This document shows, piece by piece, positions 7,401 through 13,519 of a DNA stretch of 13,519 bases. The DNA lies in assembly GCA_938004315.1 (NCBI GenBank), contig CALKWG010000414.1, forward strand, positions 1 to 13,519. Reading direction: 5' to 3'. This DNA is from an uncultured Spirochaetaceae bacterium (GTDB lineage: Bacteria; Spirochaetota; Spirochaetia; Treponematales; UBA12059). The first letter of the stretch is position 1, and every line of letters begins with the position of its first letter. The notes under the pieces were generated by a model. The model did not search any database. It worked only from the letters and a program-made list of their open reading frames with translations, and was not told the DNA's origin. Position numbers and translations under genes: made by a program.

Positions 7401-10400
7401 CCCGCCCTATCGAAGCTCACCCAATGGAGCTCGATGGGGCCGTCGGGGATGTTACGCGAATCGATTGAGGCCGTCCAAGAGTAGAGCCCCCCTGATCGCT
7501 CGACGCTCTCCACCATCCCGTCGCCGTCGTCGTTTATTATGTTCGTCAGGATGCCGCCCGAGTATACCGGCGTCTCTACGGTTTGGTTATCGACGATGAG
7601 CGCATAGGCTATTTGATAATCCGTCACGGAGATTGAGACCTCGTCTGCCCAGCCGACGGTTCCCGTTGCGCCGTCCCACGAGACGATAGTACGGTCGAGG
7701 CCGCCGATGCGTATTACGCCGCCTACGCGCACGTTCTCGTTCGCTATGAGCCCGGCGTCCACGAGGGTATACGGGCTCGGCCGAGATGCCCCGGAGCGAT
7801 TTAGATAGTAGAGCCCGTTTTGCAGGCTGAGCGAGCTTAAGTACGTAAACGTATTACCCGCCATAGGCATGTAGACGCGGTCGTTCGCGGCGTTACCGAG
7901 CTTGTCTCGGCGTACGAAGTAGAACGCCACGCGGCCGAAGCCGCTGCCCGTTTCGTTCAAGCTCGATTTAAGGGTATAGGCGAGGTTGCTCTGGATGATC
8001 GGCAGGGCTCCGTTATAAGCGTTCAAGGTCGGCGCTTGGTTGTCGGCCTGCGCGCTAACCGAGAGCGAAGTCTGGAGCTGCGGCGTACTCTTATCCAGGG
8101 CGGTGATGGTGAAGCTTACGCGGCCCGCGGAGGCTTCGGTCGTGATCGGTATTTCAAACCGGTAGTTATCGCCGCCTAGGTTCGTGAACCAACCAGGATT
8201 AGCGGATAGAGAGCCGTTTATATCGCCGCTTATGACGATGGAGTCGATGCCGCTTTCGTCCTCTACGCTACCGACGAGGCTCCAGCTACCTTTTAGCCAT
8301 GCGTCGGCGACGTAGATTTGCTCCGCGCCGCCCTGCTTAAGGCTCAGCGGTATGCTCGATCCTATCTTAGGTACGTTCTTGTCCACGTCTATCCGTTGCG
8401 GGAGGCTCCATGCGCCGTCGAGCCCGTAAATGTCGCGCGCCCTGACGCGGAAGTAGATCGTTCGCGTCCCCGCTCCGGGCGGGTCGAATTCTTGGGCGGC
8501 ATTAATCGTCCTATTCCAGCTGACCGTGCCGCTGACGAGTTGGCCTTCGCCGCCGTTGTACCAATCGACGCCGTTCGAGGCTACGTCGGACGCGTTAAAC
8601 ACGCCGTCCCCGTTTACGTCGATCTGCATATAGACGCCTTGGACGCCGTCGTCATCCTCGGCGGCGCCGAAGATACGGATATTTCCGCCCAAGGTCCTGT
8701 TCGTCGCCGCTGGATCGGGATATATGATGAAGGCCTTCGGCTTATCGCCCGACGGGTCGACGAGTAGAACATAGTCGGTAATCGTAGAGGTATGGACGTT
8801 GCCGGCGTTATCCTCGGCGCGGATGAGCACGGGAACTTGCCAGATATCGTCCAGGTTGTCATCCGATCCGTCTACGGGGTTCGCGAAGACGTCTATGCGG
8901 TCGGCGTCCTTGAAGTCTATCTGCCAGCTAAAGAGGCTGCCGCCTACGTCTCGCCAGCTTTGGGCCGCGTGATTATAGCCGACCTTATACTGCACCGACT
9001 TCAAGCCGGAGCCGCCGTCGCTGGCCAGGCCTTTAACCTCTATATTGCCGTTGACCACGTCCACTAAGCTGCGCGGGTTGGTGAAGCTGACGGTCGGGGG
9101 GCTGTTATCGATGATAACCGTTCGGGTAAGGCTCGTCTTCAAGCCCGAGTCGTCGATAGCCTCTACGCTTATGACGAGCGGTCCGTCGGCCAGCCCCCCG
9201 GCGTCGATGGTCGGGCTGCGGTAGTATCCGCCCTCGAAGGTTCCGCTAAAAGGGCTGCCGGCCGCGCCGGGGACGATGAAATTGACGGCCGATATGCCGT
9301 TCGAGTCCTGGGCTTGGGCCCTAAGCCTGAACTGCGCCGATGCTCCTCCGAACGGCATGTTCGTCGTCAAGGCCGCCTCGTCGGCGAAATCGAACGGCGC
9401 GCTCCGGTCGGTCATTATGGTGGGGTCGATCTCCGGAGGGGCGGTATCGACCGAATAGGAGATCGGCCCGTCCACGTAAGCGGCGGGAATCTCGGCGGGG
9501 TTCGTCTCTATCCTCGGCTTCTGCAGGCTCGACGCCGCGCTCGTGCTGAAGACGGTTCCCTTTGCGTCGGTGACCCTGAAATAGATCGTCTTGGCCCCGT
9601 CGCCCGCGGACGAATCGTAGCTGAAGGTGCCGCCGCTTAAGGGCTGCTCGATCCATGAGGAGCCGTCTTCGCTTATCTCGAGCTTCGCGACGCTTCCGTC
9701 GTCGTCTATGACGCTGCCGAAGACGGTGTTGACCATTTTTAGGACGGTACTGCCATCTGTTCGCACGTTGCTCAGTTTTACGATAGGTCGGTCTGAATTC
9801 TGGCTTACGAAGAGCGGCAAGTCAGCCGGGTTAAGCCCCGTGTGGTTGCCGGCTGCGTCTGCGGCGACGAGGTACACGGTATACGCGGTCTCGTCGGCGA
9901 GGAGGGCCGTGTTCGCCGTGAAGTTGAATGAATACCTTTGATCCGCCAATAAGGTATAGTCGCCAGGATAGGCGGGTAAGCCCGCCGACGTAGCGCGTAT
10001 CGCGTAGTAGAGCGCCGTAACCTGATTATCGTCGTTCGCCAGGCCGCTAATCGTGATGATTCCGTTAACGGTCGAGTCGGTCGCCGGGCTAAGGAAACTG
10101 GCGGAGGGCTTGGAATCGTCGAAGATGATTTGGACGGTCGCAGAGCCGACCTTGGGCGGGGATGAATTATCCGTCGCGTCGATCCTGATCGAATTCACGC
10201 CGCCGGAGCCGCCCAGCCAAGCCTGATCCACGGTGACGTTAAATGAATAGTTTGGAGCCGTTCCGCTTATGCCGGCCGCCCCGCGATCTATGCCGTTCAC
10301 GAATATGCGAGCCGAGATAAGGTTCTGGTCTTCGGAGATAGCTCCGCTTAAGGTGAATCCTCCGTTTACATAACTTCCCGTAGCGGGGCTTATCGACGCT

Positions 10401-12661
10401 TGGTCTACGACCGGTACGTCGTTGTCCACCTTAAAACGTATCGGAGCGGCGATCGCGCTCCAATAGTTGGCTTGCGGCAGGACCGCCGCGCCGTAATCGC
10501 CGCCCGCTGAGTTGACATCCCGCGCCCTGACGTTTAGCCGGTAGCTGCCGCTGGGTAGGTTCGGTAGCGGATACGTGATCGAGTAGTTCGTTTGAGGCCC
10601 GCTACGGTTCGTGACGTCGGACCAGGCTTGGTATACCGCCCAGACGTCGGGGCTCGTCTCGTATTCGATGAGAAGCTGTATACCGTCCGCCGCCGCCGCT
10701 ATCCCGTCGTCGTCGGAGACAGTTCCCGATATTATGTAGGTCCCGCCGATGACCATGCCTTCGCCCAGGTTAGCGATCGTCAGATTCGGTTTGTCGGTCG
10801 CCTGGCTTACGCTGAAGGCGCTGCTCGTTTCGGCGACGTTGCCCGCCTTGTCATAGGCGCGGATCCAGAGCGTGTGCGCGCCGTCGGCTAGGGCTTGGGT
10901 GTTATACGGCCAGAGCCATGAATAGGTGCCGGTTATAGTTTGATAAGTGCCGCCGTCGATTTTCGCCTCGACTTTATCCATTACCGTGATGAACGCGTCG
11001 CCGGCGCCGTCTTCCACGACGCCGCGGAAGTTTACGTTGCCGTTCAAGTCGCTTCCGGGGGGCGTTATAGTTATGATGGGCTCGTCGACGTCCATGATGA
11101 TGAGGACCTCGGACTGCCCCCAAACGCCGCCGTTGTCTTTAGCCCGGACCTTTATCTGCGTCGACCCCCCCGTTAAGCCTGACAACGATATTGAATGATT
11201 CGTCCAAACGACGTTGCTCGTCCCTATACCGGTCAGCCCGGAAACATCGGTCCATGGGATGCTGCCCACTGAGACCTGTACCGTATCGATAAAATTACCG
11301 ACCCCTTCACGGGTAGCCGTGCCTGAAATGAGGATCGTCTGATCCTTGCCGTAATACAGCCTTTCGGGCGCATTGGTCGCGAAGCTTACTAGGGGCCTAC
11401 CGTCGTCGATGATGAAGTACCGCAGCTCGGAAAGTCCTTCTGCGCCGCCGTTATCGAAGGCCTGTAACTGCACTTTGTACATACCGGTCGCGCCCGGCAT
11501 AATGAAGCTCCACCGTTGTTCGTAGCCGGTGCCTTCAACGGTAGCCGGGTTCCATGCCGCCGCCGTTATATCCCCTGGTACGAGCGCATAGCGGTAATTA
11601 ACGGTCATGGGTAAGGTGTTTAAATCGTCGTCGCTCACGGTGCCGTTCGCCTTGGTGCCTCCGGCGAACCGTTCCGCCGTCGCTTCATCGATGCTCGAAG
11701 CCCCTGGGGTGACGAAAGTAAAATACGGCTTATCGCTATCGATATCGACTTTTAAGACGCTTGGGGTGACTGCGTTTCCGTCGGTAGCTTGCTTACGTAG
11801 CCCCTCGAGCGTCGCTTTAGTGAATAGGGGAGATAGGTCGGGTATGAACCCGTCGCCCTCCTGAAGGGCGTCCAGCTGGTCTAGTTGAGAGGCGGTGAGC
11901 TGGTTGTTTTGGTTAGCCTGAAACGCCGCCAGATACTCATATTGCCACGAGTTTTCGTTCTCGCCTTCATCCATGGCAGTAACGACGAGGATTAGATCCT
12001 CTTCTTCACCTAGGCCGTAGGCCGGGTTAGACGCGTCGAACAAGACGCTCCACTTCGGGACGGTGTTCGATAACTTCTTGAAGAGGGGAGCACCATCGCC
12101 GGCGCGATAGAGGGCGACTGAAACGGCTGTAATATTCGACATGCTATCATACGCCTGTCCCGAAATGATCACGTTCCCGTTGTAAGCCTTCGCCAGTTCT
12201 AGCGGCTCTTCGATAAGTACCGTAGGCGGGCGATTGTCGAAGCCCACGAGGACGCGATCCTCGCTCGTATTACCGCGGGCGTCTTTCAGGATGACGGCGA
12301 TCGTATAGAGGCCGTCCGGGAAGGAGGCCGTATTTACTACCGCGCCCGTGGTCCAGGAGTCGCCGCTTACGGAGGCGACGTAGGTCCTTACGATGGTCCC
12401 GCTGCCGCGATCAAGAATTCGTACTTCGACGCCCTGTAAGCCGTATGCATCCTCGGCGACGCCGCTTATCGCGATGATGCCGCTTCTATATGAGCCTTGT
12501 CCCGGCGCGACGCTTATGGATCGCGGGGCTTCAAGATCTACGGCGCCGCCTAAGCCGAAGAGAGGACCTTTGCAGGCGCCGAGGGTAAGGATCATTATCG
12601 AGATGACCAAAGTCCCTAGGAGGGGCTGGTATATGGATGAGGCAGGGCGTTTCGCGCTCAT
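4475..12661 (-). CDS. Giant multi-Ig-domain surface lipoprotein with calcium loops and C-terminal propeller-like repeats
   Basis: About 2728 aa, intact. The ATG at 12661 is preferred: GGAGG (12667-12671) lies five bases upstream, and the GTG at 12673 overlaps that site. Residues 14-30 form a lipoprotein signal with lipobox LGAC (Cys30). Residues ~42-2110 hold roughly 15-16 Ig-like modules, recognisable by linkers such as DNRPP, DNSPP, DDSKP and DSDKP, each followed by NGxIxISGxAxDD and later AxDxAGN strands. Four EF-hand/dockerin-like loops occur: D1348 (DVNGDGVFNASD), N1710 (NDDGDGMVESVE), D1780 (DLDGDGNVAAGE), D2007 (DTDGDGVLETLA). Near 2150 is a TIG-like stretch (FITLTGFNLNPNA). Residues ~2430-2728 contain repeated strand pairs such as VVIVYFDEADGRLKLRYS and IHIAAYDASDADLAYFYL, like propeller blades. 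Likely an outer-membrane or cell-surface adhesin or scaffold. No catalytic motif was recognised. A sigma-54-like promoter lies upstream. Confidence 0.88.
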   Translation of the reverse strand: MSAKRPASSIYQPLLGTLVISIMILTLGACKGPLFGLGGAVDLEAPRSISVAPGQGSYRSGIIAISGVAEDAYGLQGVEVRILDRGSGTIVRTYVASVSGDSWTTGAVVNTASFPDGLYTIAVILKDARGNTSEDRVLVGFDNRPPTVLIEEPLELAKAYNGNVIISGQAYDSMSNITAVSVALYRAGDGAPLFKKLSNTVPKWSVLFDASNPAYGLGEEEDLILVVTAMDEGENENSWQYEYLAAFQANQNNQLTASQLDQLDALQEGDGFIPDLSPLFTKATLEGLRKQATDGNAVTPSVLKVDIDSDKPYFTFVTPGASSIDEATAERFAGGTKANGTVSDDDLNTLPMTVNYRYALVPGDITAAAWNPATVEGTGYEQRWSFIMPGATGMYKVQLQAFDNGGAEGLSELRYFIIDDGRPLVSFATNAPERLYYGKDQTILISGTATREGVGNFIDTVQVSVGSIPWTDVSGLTGIGTSNVVWTNHSISLSGLTGGSTQIKVRAKDNGGVWGQSEVLIIMDVDEPIITITPPGSDLNGNVNFRGVVEDGAGDAFITVMDKVEAKIDGGTYQTITGTYSWLWPYNTQALADGAHTLWIRAYDKAGNVAETSSAFSVSQATDKPNLTIANLGEGMVIGGTYIISGTVSDDDGIAAAADGIQLLIEYETSPDVWAVYQAWSDVTNRSGPQTNYSITYPLPNLPSGSYRLNVRARDVNSAGGDYGAAVLPQANYWSAIAAPIRFKVDNDVPVVDQASISPATGSYVNGGFTLSGAISEDQNLISARIFVNGIDRGAAGISGTAPNYSFNVTVDQAWLGGSGGVNSIRIDATDNSSPPKVGSATVQIIFDDSKPSASFLSPATDSTVNGIITISGLANDDNQVTALYYAIRATSAGLPAYPGDYTLLADQRYSFNFTANTALLADETAYTVYLVAADAAGNHTGLNPADLPLFVSQNSDRPIVKLSNVRTDGSTVLKMVNTVFGSVIDDDGSVAKLEISEDGSSWIEQPLSGGTFSYDSSAGDGAKTIYFRVTDAKGTVFSTSAASSLQKPRIETNPAEIPAAYVDGPISYSVDTAPPEIDPTIMTDRSAPFDFADEAALTTNMPFGGASAQFRLRAQAQDSNGISAVNFIVPGAAGSPFSGTFEGGYYRSPTIDAGGLADGPLVISVEAIDDSGLKTSLTRTVIIDNSPPTVSFTNPRSLVDVVNGNIEVKGLASDGGSGLKSVQYKVGYNHAAQSWRDVGGSLFSWQIDFKDADRIDVFANPVDGSDDNLDDIWQVPVLIRAEDNAGNVHTSTITDYVLLVDPSGDKPKAFIIYPDPAATNRTLGGNIRIFGAAEDDDGVQGVYMQIDVNGDGVFNASDVASNGVDWYNGGEGQLVSGTVSWNRTINAAQEFDPPGAGTRTIYFRVRARDIYGLDGAWSLPQRIDVDKNVPKIGSSIPLSLKQGGAEQIYVADAWLKGSWSLVGSVEDESGIDSIVISGDINGSLSANPGWFTNLGGDNYRFEIPITTEASAGRVSFTITALDKSTPQLQTSLSVSAQADNQAPTLNAYNGALPIIQSNLAYTLKSSLNETGSGFGRVAFYFVRRDKLGNAANDRVYMPMAGNTFTYLSSLSLQNGLYYLNRSGASRPSPYTLVDAGLIANENVRVGGVIRIGGLDRTIVSWDGATGTVGWADEVSISVTDYQIAYALIVDNQTVETPVYSGGILTNIINDDGDGMVESVERSGGLYSWTASIDSRNIPDGPIELHWVSFDRAGNSVSSSLSTTIANNRPLLAAVTLGTDLDGDGNVAAGEKVAAFSALDGQGNMQSTTTVDSSSFVAKGLTTVEIDAVGGNGQLRYILTNATLDLHGGLQTLRATGSSAILPISLSLGDLDSVGEGLSTFTFSIWDSTEETEPGIDSLDAVLNVPFYVNLVDAVPPKAVILPLYWRGSSDNSLFANSKANGHLELPSDLPGALFNEASGLYDLDPKVSGQISFRGTAYDDQRLTSLWTAMDGFSFPGAAMSATQFDTDGDGVLETLARSYYRLATFDAGVWTGTDRWASDGWKFSVSTESLDQGGHKVKWQLDWDSSKVSGVAALDRAIRVLAQDRRTAPQANSSSEIEVVSADAALNNRPSLRIDIVPYIAKLSTPIRNDGGLKDSNIRSSSGRYSIIKGTHNTFITLTGFNLNPNAARIVGSGIVASKLAPTAGSAIAYSGATAPYTGIYLSNDGAVSGYLEVFTNGVRSLNNVNDNDAKGSYADLETPEMLPNREPDRYITKNLRQTDDRYLRFFSMSSTGIKNGYYPDMIMEGDDPVFGYLNLTGGPNLNVGLAPGTGAGTYYPSHAMPQRAKFNGSTGAEITTEYLIKASIWDQMAMARDAGGRFHHLTLYNRDGASMSYLYDRYAELYTNGQGWGTGTTYSGYGGNISDDTGNNAITLEGVNFGNGLLLGRYQYPKIRAVGNSRTSHAKVYMLYYDDNTTNRDLIFRNLRVGTDVTGGGTAPLFAGGTSSTGDGYAQRANLADNNTSGRIVAASSASRYFDFAVTSDFRVVIVYFDEADGRLKLRYSTGPVDGSAPTAAVAWTSSTVVFPEYVGNYVSLALDGANGIHIAAYDASDADLAYFYLPAFNSTDLYHATVDAAFAVGSWTQIKVRQVGPNVIPYIAYFNSSETGQRDAIKVAYSTVPISPGNVPAGVENGYVTGNWEYFNVPAITPPQGGSLMFKQVNLDFDSAGRPVIGYLGTNLEYGKWLGE

Positions 12662-12666
12662 AGTAT

Positions 12667-12671
12667 CCTCC
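12667..12671 (-). promoter_or_regulatory. Ribosome-binding site that fixes the giant gene start
   Basis: GGAGG on the minus strand, five bases before the ATG at 12661. The longest possible frame would start at the GTG of 12671-12673, but that codon overlaps this site and adds only MEDT ahead of MSAKRP. The position of the site therefore favours the ATG. Confidence 0.8.
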
Positions 12672-12691
12672 ACGGCGACTACCGAATCATA

Positions 12692-12715
12692 GCCAACTAC
12701 GTTAGCCGTAGTGGC
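12692..12715 (-). promoter_or_regulatory. Stem-loop in the leader of the giant gene
   Basis: ACTACG (minus strand, 12707-12712), a five-base loop and CGTAGT (12696-12701), extended by GCC/GGC around one bulged base. It ends about 30 bases before the ATG. A second possible stem, GGTGG / CCACC (12764-12768 / 12749-12753), lies near the predicted 5' end of the message. No riboswitch family is recognised. They could affect mRNA stability or translation. Confidence 0.4.
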
Positions 12716-12785
12716 GAGAGAGGCTTTTAATCAACTTTTATTCATTATGGTGGGCGCGATAGACCACCCCCATTCAGATATATCG

Positions 12786-12801
12786 GCAAGAAATGTGCCA
12801 A
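12786..12801 (-). promoter_or_regulatory. Sigma-54 (RpoN) promoter of the giant lipoprotein gene
   Basis: Minus strand reads TTGGCACATTTCTTGC. It matches the sigma-54 core TGGCAC-N5-TTGC at every defined position, with the -24 GG (12798-12799) and -12 GC (12786-12787) ten bases apart. It lies in the only intergenic gap upstream of this gene and faces it. Predicted transcription start is near 12774, giving a leader of about 113 bases. RpoN is known in several spirochaetes. I see no equally good sigma-70 promoter nearby, although the region is AT-rich. Confidence 0.6.
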
Positions 12802-12909
12802 AGAATAGAATATTACAAAAATAGTATAGAAGTTTAATTTGTTTTATAGGAATTATTTAGATCAAATGTGTTCAAGAGTCATTTTGGTTGCTACAGTGTA
12901 AGCTAAGCT

Positions 12910-12937
12910 AAAAATGTCGAATTCGACAAATATGTCG
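12910..12937 (-). promoter_or_regulatory. TGTCG/CGACA palindrome cluster: weak terminator or activator site
   Basis: A perfect 14-bp palindrome TGTCGAATTCGACA (12915-12928) with a third half-site TGTCG (12933-12937) begins four bases after the exonuclease stop. On the minus strand the order is CGACA-TATT-TGTCG-AATT-CGACA-TTTTT, so two mutually exclusive 5-bp hairpins can form and the second is followed by five T (12910-12914). This could be a weak intrinsic terminator for the exonuclease gene. It also sits about 120 bases upstream of the -24 element of the sigma-54 promoter, where activator sites usually lie. Confidence 0.45.
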
Positions 12938-12940
12938 GCG

Positions 12941-13519
12941 CTATTTAAAAAGGGTTGCGATACAGCGCCCGAACAGCTCCATGCACACCCGCGCGTCGTC
13001 CGCGCCACGGTGGGCTTCCTTTTGGGCTATGCCGAAGCTGGCGGCTAGTTTGCCTAAGGCGTAGCTCGGAAGGCCGGGCACGGCGGTCTTGGCTAGGGCG
13101 ATGGTGTCGTAGCTGAGGTTGCGCGGGACGGGCAGGCCGGCGCGCTCGCATTCGGCGCGGAGGAAGCCTAGGTCGAAGGGCGCGTTGTGGGCCACGATCA
13201 CGGCGCCTTCGATGAAGGTTAGGAGCTCGCGACCCGCCTCGGCGAAGGAAGGGGCGAAGGAGACGTCCAGGTCGCCTATGCCGTGCACGGCCGAAGCCTG
13301 GGCCGGGATGGGGCGGCCGGGGTTCACGAGCGTGCAGAACTCGGTAGGGCGGATCGGCGCCGTCGGCGCTCCGGGCGCCGGCGCGCCTTTCTGGGCGGGG
13401 CCGGGCATCGCTTCCGGGGCGGCCTCGCCGCCGGGGCCGAAGAGCTCGCCCTGCACGGGCGGCGCGGCGCCTGCCGAAGGCGAAGCGGCACGGCTTGCGG
13501 AGGCCGGCGCTTCAGCCGG
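12941..13519 (-). CDS. DEDDh 3'-5' exonuclease, DnaQ / DNA polymerase III epsilon-like, N-terminus beyond the window
   Basis: The frame is open from the right edge to a TAG at 12941-12943. Visible C-terminal motifs are FCTLVNPGRPI, VHGIGDLDVSFAP, VAHNAPFDLGFL (His and Asp of the second exonuclease motif), LPSYALGKLAASFGI and HRGADDARVCMELF (the His-x4-Asp of motif III). These define the RNase T/DnaQ exonuclease fold used for proofreading or RNA/DNA trimming in the cytoplasm. The first motif (DxET) should lie upstream, off the window. At least 55 visible residues before FCTLVNPG are Ala/Pro/Gly-rich, an unusual insertion or linker. The GTG at 13456 falls inside that stretch and would leave a protein without the DxE motif, so it is not the true start. 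Whether this is the replicative epsilon subunit or a paralogue cannot be decided here. Confidence 0.88.
   Translation of the reverse strand, partial: PAEAPASASRAASPSAGAAPPVQGELFGPGGEAAPEAMPGPAQKGAPAPGAPTAPIRPTEFCTLVNPGRPIPAQASAVHGIGDLDVSFAPSFAEAGRELLTFIEGAVIVAHNAPFDLGFLRAECERAGLPVPRNLSYDTIALAKTAVPGLPSYALGKLAASFGIAQKEAHRGADDARVCMELFGRCIATLFK

Noticed and set aside
8318..8767. 149-aa plus-strand open frame inside the giant gene, and similar frames at 9314-9640 and 7149-7484
   Set aside because: All are antisense or alternative frames of one intact Ig-domain frame, with no recognisable domains or ribosome sites.
12659..12673. Start of the giant gene at the GTG of 12673 (four extra residues)
   Set aside because: The GTG overlaps the GGAGG ribosome site that is correctly spaced for the ATG at 12661, and MSAKRP begins a normal lipoprotein signal.
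12692..12774. Known riboswitch in the giant gene leader
   Set aside because: The hairpins lack the conserved cores of riboswitch classes that I can recognise by eye, including c-di-GMP.
12862..12876. IHF-like site (ATCAA...TT) between the palindrome and the sigma-54 promoter
   Set aside because: ATCAA is present but the spacing and the TTR half do not fit the consensus.
1..13519. CRISPR array, tRNA/rRNA gene, insertion sequence or phage genes
   Set aside because: No regularly spaced direct repeats, tRNA-like cloverleaf, rRNA sequence, transposase motif or terminal inverted repeats were seen.

Overview
This window looks like one end of an assembled contig from a GC-rich bacterium, most likely a spirochaete of the Treponema/Spirochaeta type. 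The lineage is inferred from remembered resemblance, not a search. The 340-aa exported barrel-like protein and the C-terminal repeats of the giant lipoprotein recall treponemal surface proteins, and the M23 peptidase and DnaQ-like exonuclease fit the same picture. The first 49 bases are Illumina adapter, so biological sequence starts at about base 50.

Layout, left to right: a 5'-truncated manC (+, 50-523); a very GC-rich convergent spacer with strong inverted repeats; a predicted outer-membrane protein (-, 855-1877) with an intrinsic terminator; an M23 metallopeptidase (-, 1983-3038); a divergent promoter region; a membrane-anchored solute-binding-like protein (+, 3174-4400); a giant lipoprotein gene (-, 4475-12661, about 2728 aa, some 60% of the window); an AT-rich spacer; and a DnaQ-like DEDDh exonuclease (-, 12941 to beyond the right edge).

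There is no obvious multi-gene pathway. Apart from manC (nucleotide sugar supply) and the exonuclease, the genes encode envelope or secreted proteins: a barrel, a cell-wall peptidase, an anchored binding protein and a giant surface lipoprotein. Most appear to have their own promoters.

The most interesting unit is the giant lipoprotein and its upstream region. The protein has a lipobox, roughly 15-16 Ig-like modules, four EF-hand/dockerin-like DxDGDG calcium loops and a C-terminal propeller-like repeat region. Upstream lies a sequence matching the sigma-54 core consensus (TGGCAC-N5-TTGC), a hairpin-bearing leader, and a perfect 14-bp palindrome about 120 bp further upstream. This suggests a surface adhesin or enzyme-like protein made under RpoN/activator control. 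Other points of note are a near-leaderless promoter geometry for the solute-binding-like gene and a marked excess of the heptamer CTTAGGC, often as a TTA-GGC codon pair.
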